In this document: positions 50,874-59,759 of the stretch, piece after piece
Numbering within the stretch: the stretch's first letter is position 1
Layout: the number at the start of each line of letters is the position of its first letter
Source of the DNA: JBOGNO01 sp050747245
GTDB lineage: Bacteria; Acidobacteriota; Terriglobia; Acidiferrales; UBA7541
NCBI GenBank assembly: GCA_050747245.1
Contig: JBOGNO010000003.1
Location: 1-64,000 of the forward strand
DNA: 64,000 bases
Direction: 5' to 3'
Notes under the pieces: generated by a model
The model's database searches: none
Told to the model about the DNA's origin: nothing
What the model saw: only the letters and a program-made list of their open reading frames with translations
Made by a program: the position numbers and the translations under genes

Positions 50874-52102
50874 GCCTCGACGTTCAGATGCGAGAGAAGA
50901 TTTATTCCAAAGTCTGTGAGCTGGTGACGAAGAAACATTTCGATACCGCAATGAACGGCGCGAATTGGGAGGAGTTGTCCAAAGCCAGGAAGGATCAGAT
51001 CCTGCGAAGCAACGGTGACGAAGAGTTCGAGAAGCAAATTCAGGACTTGCTAAGCGAACTGAAGACCAGTCACACCGGCTTTCGCCACTCCAAGAGTCCG
51101 AATATCCCTGGACGCCACGCTATTGCTGCCACATTTATGCGTTGCAACTTCGACGGTGAGCAGCGCTGGATGTTCCAGGACGTTCACGAAGGCGGTCCGG
51201 CTCACGTCGCAGGCTTGCGTCCTGGCGACATTCTTCTTCAAGTCCGAAATCGAGAATTGAAACCGCCCGAGCCGCCGATTTTCCCCGTGGGCGACGACTC
51301 CCAATATATGGTCCAAAAGCCAGACGGCAAACGGGTAATGGGGACGTTGAACGTCCCCTCTCCAAGATCAAAGAGTCATCCCGTCATCGTGCCTAAAGCC
51401 GTCCTCTGCTCACAGTTACCGGACGGGATTGGTTGGCTCAAGGTCACCATGTTTCCTGGGGCTGTCGGGATTGACCTTGCCAAAATGTTCGACACGGCAA
51501 TCGCTCACTTGCATGATTCAACCCGGCTGATTGTGGACCTTCGGGGAAACACTGGAGGCGGCATTGGTGGTTTGCGGCTGATGAGTTATTTGACTCCGGG
51601 GAAAACAGAGGTCGGATACAGCCTCACACGTGCGCGAAAAGAGAAGGGATATGCAAGAGAACAGTTGACACGGTTCGGCCGAATACCCTCGCGCAAAGCC
51701 ACGCTTCTCTGGTTGGCGTTGCGTTACGGTTTCATTGACAAGTCGATTCTCGTCGTCACTGAGGGCCTCGGTCCTCAGAAATTTCACGGTCGCGTGGTCA
51801 TTCTAGTGAATCAACACACAGCCAGCGCCGGCGAGATGCTAGCCGCGTTTGCAGAAGAGAACGGACTCGCCACTATTGTCGGGACAAAGACACCTGGTCG
51901 TTTGTTAAGTGGGACCACGTTCAAAGCAGGTTCCGGTTACATCCTAGGCTTGCCCGTAGCCGCGTATCTTACATGGCAGGGAAGATTGATCGAGGGCAAA
52001 GGTGTAACGCCAAGTATTCCAGTCGAACTGTCGCCCGAAGATCTTATCGCTGGAGAGGACCCTCAGATGCAGAAGGCGATTGAGACTCTAAACGGCATGT
52101 AG
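50870..52102 (+). CDS. S41 (tail-specific-like) protease with PDZ domain, no signal peptide
   Basis: A 410-residue protease. The N-terminal helical part (~1-85) is followed by a PDZ domain (GGPAHVAGLRPGDILLQV, ~105) and an S41 catalytic domain with IVDLRGNTGGG, NQHTASAGEMLA (Ser ~319) and VGTKTPGR (Lys ~340). Most S41 proteases are exported; this one has no signal sequence and should act in the cytoplasm. Its start overlaps the TPR-CHAT stop. It may be the substrate or next step of the CHAT protease. The gene for an Mrr-like nuclease follows after 25 bases. Confidence 0.88.
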   Translation: MSLDVQMREKIYSKVCELVTKKHFDTAMNGANWEELSKARKDQILRSNGDEEFEKQIQDLLSELKTSHTGFRHSKSPNIPGRHAIAATFMRCNFDGEQRWMFQDVHEGGPAHVAGLRPGDILLQVRNRELKPPEPPIFPVGDDSQYMVQKPDGKRVMGTLNVPSPRSKSHPVIVPKAVLCSQLPDGIGWLKVTMFPGAVGIDLAKMFDTAIAHLHDSTRLIVDLRGNTGGGIGGLRLMSYLTPGKTEVGYSLTRARKEKGYAREQLTRFGRIPSRKATLLWLALRYGFIDKSILVVTEGLGPQKFHGRVVILVNQHTASAGEMLAAFAEENGLATIVGTKTPGRLLSGTTFKAGSGYILGLPVAAYLTWQGRLIEGKGVTPSIPVELSPEDLIAGEDPQMQKAIETLNGM

Positions 52103-52127
52103 CGTACAATCACGTCGAGGCAGTAAC

Positions 52128-53078
52128 GTGACTACAGAAGAACCGGCAAAATGGAAGCGATTTGAGCAGAAGGCATTCGAGATTCAGAAGTCGCTTTCGC
52201 CTGAAAATGCCGATGTCATCTTCAACGATTCGATCCCGGGTGCTGATTCAAAGACAAATCGGCAAATTGACATCAGCATAAGGGCCATCTTTGGGTCTTA
52301 TCCGATCCTCATCATTGTCGAGTGCAAAGATTACAAGACTCCCGTTGACGTTACTGCCGTGGAAGCCTTCATCAGTGTGATGCGAGATGTTAGGGCGAGT
52401 AGGGGCGTCATGATTTCCGCCAAGGGATTCACCGAATCAGCAAAAACTCTCGCCGCACATCACGAAGTTGACCTTCGTCAGCTAATAGACACTGAAAGCG
52501 TAGAGTGGGGAGCTGACGTTTCAATACCAATTCTTTTAGAGAGAACGTACATCGAGGCTTACAGTCTTATGTTCCGCAACTTTATGGAGATACCGATACA
52601 GCCTAAGAAACAAATGGCGCTCGAAGTAGCAACTGAGAGTGGTGAGAAACTGGGAACAATTGAGAGCATCCTTCACCGGAAATGGGAGAATCACGAAATT
52701 CCACATTCGCCTGGTACGCACAGGGTTTTGATCGGTGCGAACCTTCATAACGAATTTGGCGGCGTCAAACAGACAATGGGTGTTGAGGCGGGTGTCGTAG
52801 TAAAGCGGGCTTTCTATTCAGGCCCCATCCCCATTCACTTTGAGGGCTTCTTAAACGTAAAAACCGGTGGGATTATCAGTAGGCAGCTTCAGACCGGAAC
52901 GATTTCCCCTTATGAGATCGAAACTGGAAAGGTTCCGAATTGGACGCAAGTCAGCGATCCCTGCAAACTTTCTCCCTTGCCGGTGTTGAGTCTTGGCTAC
53001 TCTGACGTGTATTCGGGCGATAGCACGTGGATTGAAGGGACGAATTCAGTCTGGCCGTCTCAGCACGCAAGTAGCTGA
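52128..53078 (+). CDS. Mrr-like PD-(D/E)xK restriction endonuclease
   Basis: A 316-residue protein from GTG 52128. Residues ~10-120 form a restriction-endonuclease-like domain with active-site residues in RQIDISIRA (D48) and LIIVECKDYKTP (E65, K67), followed by AFISVMRDVRASRGVMISA, typical of Mrr-type domains. The C-terminal 180 residues are beta-rich and unknown; they could be a regulatory or cleavage target part. It is the third gene of the CHAT-S41 operon and is the most probable DNA-damaging effector. Confidence 0.82.
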   Translation: MTTEEPAKWKRFEQKAFEIQKSLSPENADVIFNDSIPGADSKTNRQIDISIRAIFGSYPILIIVECKDYKTPVDVTAVEAFISVMRDVRASRGVMISAKGFTESAKTLAAHHEVDLRQLIDTESVEWGADVSIPILLERTYIEAYSLMFRNFMEIPIQPKKQMALEVATESGEKLGTIESILHRKWENHEIPHSPGTHRVLIGANLHNEFGGVKQTMGVEAGVVVKRAFYSGPIPIHFEGFLNVKTGGIISRQLQTGTISPYEIETGKVPNWTQVSDPCKLSPLPVLSLGYSDVYSGDSTWIEGTNSVWPSQHASS

Positions 53079-53234
53079 TCGTCCAGATGATGCGTCGCCA
53101 TCCTCTGAAACCGATTCCACATCTCGGGGGTGGCTCACACTCATCTCGGTTTTTTCCTTGGCAGCAGAGGTGGCTCGCGGAACGTGGGGTGCGGCACTTG
53201 GTGCTGGTCGGTTGCCGCAGATATTGCACGACTG

Positions 53235-53519
53235 CTATGGGTTCCTAGGGAGGTCGGTCTTGGACCCTGCAGGCGGTTCTTGATTTAGCTTTTCAATCCT
53301 TTCAAGTTGCTGCCGGTGGGAGCCTGCCTCGTATAAACACTTGCCCTCCTCGTCGTAGACGTAGATCCAGCTGTACAACTCTTCATTGCGGGCAGCGACG
53401 TCTAGTGCTGCGTCGAATGTTTCGCAGTCTTTCCAGAGGGGACCACTCGGCCATGTCAGGGTGTCAATTGGATCCAGACCTACTACTCGATATTGACCCT
53501 TCGGTGCGCGTAAATCCAT
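53235..53519 (-). CDS. Small hypothetical protein
   Basis: A 94-residue soluble protein with the pattern KGQYRVVGLDPIDT...TFDAALDVAARNEELYSWIYVYDEEGKCLYEAG (landmarks GQYRVVGLDPIDT and SWIYVYDEEGKCLYEAG). Beta-alpha-beta character, with similar short proteins expected in many bacteria, but I have no name for it. GAGGTGA 5-11 bases ahead of ATG 53519 supports the start. It lies between the nuclease operon and the anti-sigma gene. Confidence 0.65.
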   Translation of the reverse strand: MDLRAPKGQYRVVGLDPIDTLTWPSGPLWKDCETFDAALDVAARNEELYSWIYVYDEEGKCLYEAGSHRQQLERIEKLNQEPPAGSKTDLPRNP

Positions 53520-53612
53520 TACTCACCTCAGCGGCTAGGGTCTTTTCTAATTACGCCAACCTCGATCCGAAAGCAAGCGGAAAGGCTCCCTAGCCTGACA
53601 ATTACGACGAGG

Positions 53613-54344
53613 TCATCGCAACATCAGAGCATATGAATTCCACTCTGAATTGGGCCTCCGGACCTGGAAAACATACTGTCCAGACGCCGCAGAAGAAAGA
53701 TGAACGACTGCTTGGATTGACGTAACTCCATCTTTCAGAGAAGCGACACCTCCCGTCGTGAGGACCGCGCTTCCCGCTGGCGTCGCGATGCGGATTTCGT
53801 AAGGCCCGTCGCTGCTGCCAAGCGGCAGATATATAACAAGACGTGAGACCCTACGACGAATTTCCAGTGGAGGTTCAACCGGAACTGGATCGGAACCGCG
53901 TGCCACCGATCGATTCCTGAGGTCAATGACAGCGGTCTGAGCAAACGGGATTATGTTCTTTGTATGGACCACCCACCAAGTAGCACCACTGGCGACAACC
54001 AGAATGCTGGCCGCGATGGCGAGAATGGTACGCCTTCTAGCCCTTTGGTAGGTCTCCTGGAACTGGGTGAAGTCGCGATAGCAAGGACTGCACGAAGTAA
54101 GGTGATCGAGCCAGCGTTCGGCCTCCGCCAACGGCATCTGGTGAGCCGCAATTCGTCTGAGAACGTCAGAGCCTGGACACCCGGTACGCTCCGGGTTTGG
54201 AAACTCGTTGAGCAGGCCGCGGCCCAAAGCGTCCAGTACGCGCCGTTCGTCTCTCTCGGAATATCCCTTTGCGTTCAGAAGTCTCTCCTCTTTCAAGTGC
54301 GAGTCACAATATAAACCGAAAAAAGTGCGAACGCATCGCCTCAA
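53613..54344 (-). CDS. Probable anti-sigma factor with one membrane helix
   Basis: A 243-residue protein from TTG 54344, which overlaps the sigma-factor stop (TTGA). A cytoplasmic part has a zinc-finger-like H-x-x-x-C-x-x-C (LDHLTSCSPCYRDF, ~residue 82), as in ZAS anti-sigma domains. One membrane helix follows (TILAIAASILVVASGATWWVV), then an outer part of ~115 beta-rich residues. Overlap with the sigma gene and domain plan make an anti-sigma role very likely. A shorter start within the first 27 codons cannot be excluded. Confidence 0.8.
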   Translation of the reverse strand: MRRCVRTFFGLYCDSHLKEERLLNAKGYSERDERRVLDALGRGLLNEFPNPERTGCPGSDVLRRIAAHQMPLAEAERWLDHLTSCSPCYRDFTQFQETYQRARRRTILAIAASILVVASGATWWVVHTKNIIPFAQTAVIDLRNRSVARGSDPVPVEPPLEIRRRVSRLVIYLPLGSSDGPYEIRIATPAGSAVLTTGGVASLKDGVTSIQAVVHLSSAASGQYVFQVRRPNSEWNSYALMLR

Positions 54345-55042
54345 CCAGCAGGACGCAGATTTTTTCGCTTCAACAACCGAACAATACTCTGCCTGAGCTT
54401 TTCCAAGCTATACTCGAATTTCTTCCGTGCTTGCTCCTCGGAAATTCCTAGCCAGCTCGAAATTTCCCTCCATGAATAACCGTATTGCCGCGCCTGCCAA
54501 ACTTTTTTCGTCCATCCATCCATGCGGTTCGTTATCTGCCTGAGAGTGATTGCGCGTTCTAGCTCTTCGGCCCATTCTGTGTCACGAGCACCTTCAATTA
54601 GCTCAAGATCGAACGTCGAAGCAACAAGCTCAATCGTTTCTTGTCTCTTGTGTTCGCTTTTTAGGAGCCGGTTGAATCGGTGGTGGAAAACGCCAATCAG
54701 GTAGGATTGCAGGTCAGAAATTGGTGGCCGATGGTCTCTGTTACGTTGGCGGGTCTTCGCAACCGAACGGAGCACTTTCTCCCATAGGTCGCCGGCGAGC
54801 GCGGTCCTGTTCGGCCCTGATTCTTTGTCACCCAATTCGCGTCGCACATGGGCCAGGACATGGGGCCACGCCTCACGCGCGGCAGCTAATAGGTCCTCGT
54901 CGACCGGGAGAGGTTCTTCCCCTGCCTCTCCTTTAGTCCCAAATAGCACCCATTCGCCATACGGGTCCGGTTTCTCCATTGGGTGCTCTGGGTGCCTCGG
55001 GTCAAGAGCCGCCGCGTCAAAATGAGACAAAAACATCGTCAC
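54341..55042 (-). CDS. ECF-like RNA polymerase sigma factor
   Basis: A 233-residue sigma-70-family protein. Region 2 is visible at ~75-135 (DLWEKVLRSVAKTR, SDLQSYLIGVFHHRFNRLLK) and region 4 at ~180-225 (YGYSWREISSWLGISEEQARKKFEYS). No region 3 domain is seen, so it is of ECF type; region 2 is somewhat divergent. It is coupled to the membrane anti-sigma gene. The pair is convergent to the CHAT-S41-nuclease operon, with the 94-residue gene between them, and may respond to it. Confidence 0.82.
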   Translation of the reverse strand: MTMFLSHFDAAALDPRHPEHPMEKPDPYGEWVLFGTKGEAGEEPLPVDEDLLAAAREAWPHVLAHVRRELGDKESGPNRTALAGDLWEKVLRSVAKTRQRNRDHRPPISDLQSYLIGVFHHRFNRLLKSEHKRQETIELVASTFDLELIEGARDTEWAEELERAITLRQITNRMDGWTKKVWQARQYGYSWREISSWLGISEEQARKKFEYSLEKLRQSIVRLLKRKNLRPAG

Positions 55043-55297
55043 ATCCTGTTGCGAGGCATGTCAATGGTACGGGGATACACCCTGAGTCCGGTGAAGATTT
55101 TTTCTCCGGTTTTGCCGTTTCGATGTTCCCTAGTAAGTGAGGGGTCTCAAGTCTCGTTTAGGCAATAGGGTCCATCTGATCAAGGATATTCGCGGTCGTT
55201 CGATGGATACCTACTGAACCCCGGATTGTCACCTTTTTACTCGAGAAGGAAGGAATACCAAGCGCGCGAGTTCACGACGGTCAGCACGGGGGCATGC

Positions 55298-55543
55298 ATG
55301 GCGGCCTACGATGAGATGAGTGAAGCGGAGCAGCGGCGCCTATCTGAGGCTCTTGCGAGTCTCACTGGCCTGCAAGGTGGGCCTACGGGGAGTCTGCCAG
55401 ACGGCACGCATTACGAATACGATCCCACCTTGAAGGCCACGGTGGAAGTGACCCCGTCCGGCGAACGCTACCCTGTGACGCTAGTCGATGGAAGGTTCAT
55501 GCGCGACGGCCAGAAGGCCGTCGCGCACAAAACTGGGGAATAG
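55298..55543 (+). CDS. Orphan antitoxin C-terminal domain
   Basis: An 81-residue protein whose sequence (YDEMSEAEQRRLSEAL, DGTHYEYDPTLKATVEVTPSGER) is clearly related to the last ~80 residues of the antitoxin at 46806. The ribbon-helix-helix parts are missing and no toxin gene follows. It may be a remnant or a stand-alone anti-toxin. ATG 55298 has GGGGG upstream; an earlier ATG-like start at 55226 would add unrelated residues. Confidence 0.7.
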   Translation: MAAYDEMSEAEQRRLSEALASLTGLQGGPTGSLPDGTHYEYDPTLKATVEVTPSGERYPVTLVDGRFMRDGQKAVAHKTGE

Positions 55544-55732
55544 CGGGCCTGCCATCAGAAGTACATACCCGTTTCTCCGTTGTGTCATTTCCTCGAACGG
55601 GGACTTCAGGACAGCGAATAATTTCCGTATAGCGCAATACGGAAGTAATCCTGCACCCCTTCAGCGCTTCGACTCGCGGTCCAAATGTATTAGTGTAAAA
55701 TCAGGTCTCGCCCAAGCCCGGGAGTCGACTCC

Positions 55733-56683
55733 ATGAAAGCAATTCGCATGCATACGCAAGGCGGCCCTGAACTGCTGGCCTACGAAGACGCTCCAAAACC
55801 TGCTCTCCAGCCCGGAGATGCACTCGTCCGCGTCATCGCTACGTCGATAACGAAGACAGAATTAACCTGGGACGAAACCTATAGAGATTGCGATGGCCGG
55901 CCGCGGATTCCGACCATTCCGGGACACGAATTCGCGGGGATTGTAGACGCCTTGGCCCCCGAGGCTGCGGGAGTGCGCGTGGGCGATGCTGTGTATGCAC
56001 TTTCGTCGTTTTGCCGCAATGGCAGCGCTGCCGAATTCATCGCGATCCGCGCAGCGGACCTCGCGCCCAAGCCGCATTCGCTGAACTTCGAGCAGGCCGC
56101 CGCGGTTCCGCTGGCGGGCCTTACCGCGTGGCAAGCCCTTTTTGATCATGCGCAAATTGAAAAGGGAAAGCGGGTCCTGATCCACGGCGCGGCGGGCGGC
56201 GTGGGGACGTACGCGGTCCAGCTTGCCAACTGGAAGGGTGCGGAGGTGATAGCCACGGCTTCAGCCAAGGACCACGATTTCCTCGGCGAACTCGGCGCCT
56301 CGAAGGTAATCGATTACACCAAGGAGCGTTTCGAGGAAAAAGTGCAAGATGTGGATGTGGTGCTGGACGCCATCGGCGGGGAAACGGAGCAGCGGTCCTG
56401 GAGCGTCTTGCGCCGCGGCGGCATTCTTATCGGCATTGTGGGTCCGGTGGCGGCCGAGAAAGCGGCCTCGCTCGGCGTGCGAGGAGCATTCTTCATCGTT
56501 GAGCCGAATCGCACACAACTGATCGAGCTTGGTCACCTGATCGACAAAGGTATTCTTCGCGTCGTCGTCGGAGCTGTGCTTCCGCTTGCGAGAGCGCGAG
56601 AAGCTTTTGAGCAAGGATCAGCCGGCCACATGCGCGGAAAAATTGTGTTGCAAGTGGCTGCCGCCGAGTCCGCGAAAGCATAG
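55733..56683 (+). CDS. Zinc-free MDR-family NADPH:quinone oxidoreductase
   Basis: A 316-residue enzyme of the medium-chain dehydrogenase/reductase family. The N-terminal GroES-like domain has GHEFAGIVDAL, and the Rossmann domain carries the nucleotide-binding motif LIHGAAGGVGTYAVQLA (~residue 150). The zinc ligands of alcohol dehydrogenases are missing, as in quinone oxidoreductases. It is probably a cargo gene of the element with no visible link to transfer. A strong terminator follows at 56851. Confidence 0.92.
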   Translation: MKAIRMHTQGGPELLAYEDAPKPALQPGDALVRVIATSITKTELTWDETYRDCDGRPRIPTIPGHEFAGIVDALAPEAAGVRVGDAVYALSSFCRNGSAAEFIAIRAADLAPKPHSLNFEQAAAVPLAGLTAWQALFDHAQIEKGKRVLIHGAAGGVGTYAVQLANWKGAEVIATASAKDHDFLGELGASKVIDYTKERFEEKVQDVDVVLDAIGGETEQRSWSVLRRGGILIGIVGPVAAEKAASLGVRGAFFIVEPNRTQLIELGHLIDKGILRVVVGAVLPLARAREAFEQGSAGHMRGKIVLQVAAAESAKA

Positions 56684-56850
56684 CCCACTCGAACCAAAAC
56701 ATAGCAGGGCAAATCAAAAGCTCGGAATCGCAGACTCCCATCTTAATCACACGGCTCGCAACGAGAAACTAAGATGACGGTAGGTGCTCTGGGCGAGTGG
56801 TCGGCAATCCGGAACTCATCCAGAAACGGCGTTCGGGGAGATCGAAACAC

Positions 56851-56887
56851 AAAACGGGGCTATCCCGAGAAGGACAGCCCCGTTTTT
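56851..56887. terminator. Bidirectional Rho-independent terminator
   Basis: An 11-bp perfect stem AAAACGGGGCT / AGCCCCGTTTT with a 14-base loop and T-tracts on both strands lies between the convergent oxidoreductase and ParB-like genes, and would end both transcripts. Confidence 0.9.
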
Positions 56888-56895
56888 CTGTTAGG

Positions 56896-58500
56896 TCACT
56901 TGTGAGCGGATTTCGCCGCAGGCTTTGGCTTCTCTTTGCTGGTGGTTTTTTTAGCCTTCTTACGCGCTTTCTCCAGCTCCTCCTTAGCGATGCTGGCGCG
57001 GAGAGCCTTCGTGTCGATTTTGAAAAGAGAGGCAGCGGTGCTCAGTGGGTCGTCTTCCTTACTCTCGGTCGTCCTCTCGGCGGAGTCTAAAAGCATTGCC
57101 TCATAGATGAGCACTGCTAATCCAAAAGCATCCGCCTTCTTGTAAAGAGTCCGGGCCTTCTCGGCCATTTGATAATCGCGGGGGTCTTTTGGGTTCTGCA
57201 AATCATGCCGCTTCGCAAGGCGGCAAGCTAGTTCGTGTGGCAGGGAGCGCAACGCGAAGCACGCCACCATCCGCATCTCTTCGGTTCCAAATTGCGGCTT
57301 CACCCGCTTGAGAACATCGGCCATAAGGCGATGCCGGAAAGAAATGGTCCGCTTCATCGTCCGGTTTGCGGCTTTCTTTTCCGCTTTGAATTGAAGCCGC
57401 TGCTTTTCCTGCTGTTGTTGCTCGCGGAAGTGGACTTTGCACGACCGCTCTGCGCAGACTTTCACGAGTCGGCCCTTCTCCATTCCGTCCGCATAAATGG
57501 CGGGCTTGAGATGGTCGCAGAGCCGTTGTTCGGGTCGAGCTTCGTTCCCCTTTTTCGCCTTCCGCGTCACGACTTCGACATAGTTACGGCGCGGAATGAT
57601 CGGTGTCTCTCCCTCGATGGTGAACTTTTCCGAAATCAGGACGAGATTCGGCATCTTCTCCATGCGTTGAGTGATATGCGCGTCCAGTTTCCGATTAAAG
57701 CACCCGGCGTCAGAGCACGAATCGTCCTTGACCTCCGAGAACAGGAGCGTATTGAATCCGGTGCGCTTCGGGCAATTCGCGCAACTCCCGGCTTCCGGCA
57801 AGAGGGTTTCATCCTCTTTAGAGAACGGCACGGATTTCAGACTCAAGTAGACGTTCTGAGCAATCCATGCCTGCAAACGGCTAGCGGGTACAAGGCTCCG
57901 CTCAGTGTTGTTCGCGGCGTAGTAGCCGTCAAAGCAATGTGCCAATGCGTTCTCCTGCACATCCGCTCCGAGCTTGGCAATGAGCAAGGCATGAGCCAAT
58001 CCGATGTGCCCGGCGACGAATGCGTTTGCTACTGGTTCGATCAAGTCCAACAGCTTTAGCCTTTCGGCCACGCATTCCGGGCGTTTTCCGATTCGGGCAG
58101 CGATTTTTTCAATGGTGTAGTTAGCCCCTTCAAACCCAAGAAGAGCGCGAAACCCTTGCGCCTCCTCGAAGGGATGCACGTCTTTGCGTTGCACATTTTC
58201 AATTTGCTGTGCCTCTTGAGCCTCTAGGTCGGTCATTGCTTTAAGCCGAATAGGAGCTACTTCCAATCCGGCTAGCTTCGCCGCACGGTAACGCTGCGCG
58301 CCCGCAACGATTTCGAGATGGTTATTCACTGGCCGCACAAGCAGGGGTGACAGAATGCCCCTATTGCGAATGCTCTCTGCCAGTTCTTCAAGAAACGATT
58401 GGTCAAAAACCCTGCGAGGATTCGTACTCGATTCAACCAACTCCACAATCGGAACTGTCATGTACTCTTTCGAAGACTTCACTGCTTCTGTGGTGCTCAT
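56896..58500 (-). CDS. ParB/RepB/Spo0J-family DNA-binding protein
   Basis: A 534-residue protein. The N-terminal ParB domain shows STNPRRVFDQSFLEELAESI, GILSPLLVRP, VAGAQRYRAAKLAG (the CTP-binding-type G-x-R-R-x-x-A box appears as GAQRYRAA) and IENVQRKDVHPFEEA, followed by a helix-turn-helix (YTIEKIAARIGKRPECVAERLKLL). Residues ~250-380 have several CxxC-type cysteines, and the end is Lys/Ala-rich. Length is about twice a chromosomal ParB. No parA stands beside it, so a regulatory or anti-restriction-like plasmid role is possible. ATG 58500 has AAGGAG 7-12 bases upstream. Confidence 0.85.
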   Translation of the reverse strand: MSTTEAVKSSKEYMTVPIVELVESSTNPRRVFDQSFLEELAESIRNRGILSPLLVRPVNNHLEIVAGAQRYRAAKLAGLEVAPIRLKAMTDLEAQEAQQIENVQRKDVHPFEEAQGFRALLGFEGANYTIEKIAARIGKRPECVAERLKLLDLIEPVANAFVAGHIGLAHALLIAKLGADVQENALAHCFDGYYAANNTERSLVPASRLQAWIAQNVYLSLKSVPFSKEDETLLPEAGSCANCPKRTGFNTLLFSEVKDDSCSDAGCFNRKLDAHITQRMEKMPNLVLISEKFTIEGETPIIPRRNYVEVVTRKAKKGNEARPEQRLCDHLKPAIYADGMEKGRLVKVCAERSCKVHFREQQQQEKQRLQFKAEKKAANRTMKRTISFRHRLMADVLKRVKPQFGTEEMRMVACFALRSLPHELACRLAKRHDLQNPKDPRDYQMAEKARTLYKKADAFGLAVLIYEAMLLDSAERTTESKEDDPLSTAASLFKIDTKALRASIAKEELEKARKKAKKTTSKEKPKPAAKSAHK

Positions 58501-58612
58501 CGTATTTCTCCTTTTTGTTTGAATCTTCATCAATCTCAAAATTCATCGGGCTAAAGAATTGTTGTGAGTGTTCGGTTTGGCTGCTTCATGCCTGCGGTCG
58601 TTCGGTAAGTGC

Positions 58613-59722
58613 TCAAGATTCGGTCGGAGAGGTTTCGTCGGCCTTGATTTTCAACTGGCTCACGTTGCATTCGGCGTGTTCGATGTCATCGCGCAGTTTG
58701 CCGAAGTACTTTGCTTGGATAAGTTTTCCATCGGCTCCCGGATGGCAGTAGAGGTATCGAATCTCAACTACCTTTCCGTCGCGTGGAAGCGCATAGCGTT
58801 CCGGTACTCCCACAGTGCCCATGAAGCGTTGGCGGCCTTCATCAACGAGATAGAGAGCGATGGAGCGGTGTCCATCGGCGGCTTTTGCTGCTGGCTTGGG
58901 GCCAACGATGAAGGAAGCAGTCGTAACAAACTTGCACTTGAAGTGCTGTCCTGCACGTCCCCCCGCATACGCTGCGTATCGGTTCTTGCAAACGAATCCT
59001 TCGGCCCGAGATTCGTGCATAGCTTTCACGAAGGTGCGTTTTGCTTTCGGTGTCATGGCCGTTTCGCAAACGCGCAGTGCCTCGTCAACGCCCCGAAACA
59101 CGAGGCCAAGACGTGCGTAACGGTTTTCGTAGGGCTGAACGCGAAGGTCTGTTCCATCAATGCTGAGGAGGTCCCAGAGAAAGAACCGTGAATCAGTGAT
59201 TTCGCCGTCCACTAGGAAAGCCTGCGCTCGCACCAACTCTAGGGATTTTGTTAACCGGGAATCGATTGGAATAAGCTGGCCGAGTTTGTTGATTCCCGAA
59301 TATTGGCCATCTGTTTTTTGTACGGCCAGTCGTCGCCCGTCGAACTTCTGCTGGAACCACCAAGAGGCGTCCTGAACCAACTGCAACGCTTCCGGTTCCT
59401 CGATGGGGGTCAGCAATTCCGGCGCGTGACCGGAATGCTCTTTCACGGAGGGCAGTCCGACGGAAATAGGCGTATCGCCATTGGCCGTTGCCTGCGTGAT
59501 TAGGTAACCCTTGCCTGTCTTTTCTCGCAGGAGTCGGTCATAAACGCGCTTCGCATCTGCATAGGCGACGCTGCTGACTTTCGTATCGCTTTGCAAAGCA
59601 GAACCACGCCGCCCCCACTGCGCATTGACCGACCACTGTTCTTCAACGCTTTCCAATTGGAGGTGATACACCTTGTCTGAACTACCTTGCTGGAAATACA
59701 ACTCAACTCTTTCTGTCTGCAT
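58613..59722 (-). CDS. WGR domain fused to ATP-dependent DNA ligase-like domain
   Basis: A 369-residue protein. The N-terminal WGR domain (~1-75, NAQWGRRGS at 36) is of the DNA-binding type known from PARPs. Residues ~120-300 resemble the nucleotidyltransferase core of ATP-dependent DNA ligases: motif I QQKFDGRRLAVQ (Lys126), motif III-like FLVDGEITD (~172), motif IV RAEGFVCK and motif V GQHFKCKF. The C-terminal ~90 residues would be the OB-like part. It may seal transferred DNA on entry. A structured leader (59760-59922) precedes it. Confidence 0.82.
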   Translation of the reverse strand: MQTERVELYFQQGSSDKVYHLQLESVEEQWSVNAQWGRRGSALQSDTKVSSVAYADAKRVYDRLLREKTGKGYLITQATANGDTPISVGLPSVKEHSGHAPELLTPIEEPEALQLVQDASWWFQQKFDGRRLAVQKTDGQYSGINKLGQLIPIDSRLTKSLELVRAQAFLVDGEITDSRFFLWDLLSIDGTDLRVQPYENRYARLGLVFRGVDEALRVCETAMTPKAKRTFVKAMHESRAEGFVCKNRYAAYAGGRAGQHFKCKFVTTASFIVGPKPAAKAADGHRSIALYLVDEGRQRFMGTVGVPERYALPRDGKVVEIRYLYCHPGADGKLIQAKYFGKLRDDIEHAECNVSQLKIKADETSPTES

Positions 59723-59759
59723 TGTTCGCTCCTTTGTGTTTTCGTTATTTGCTTCTTAG

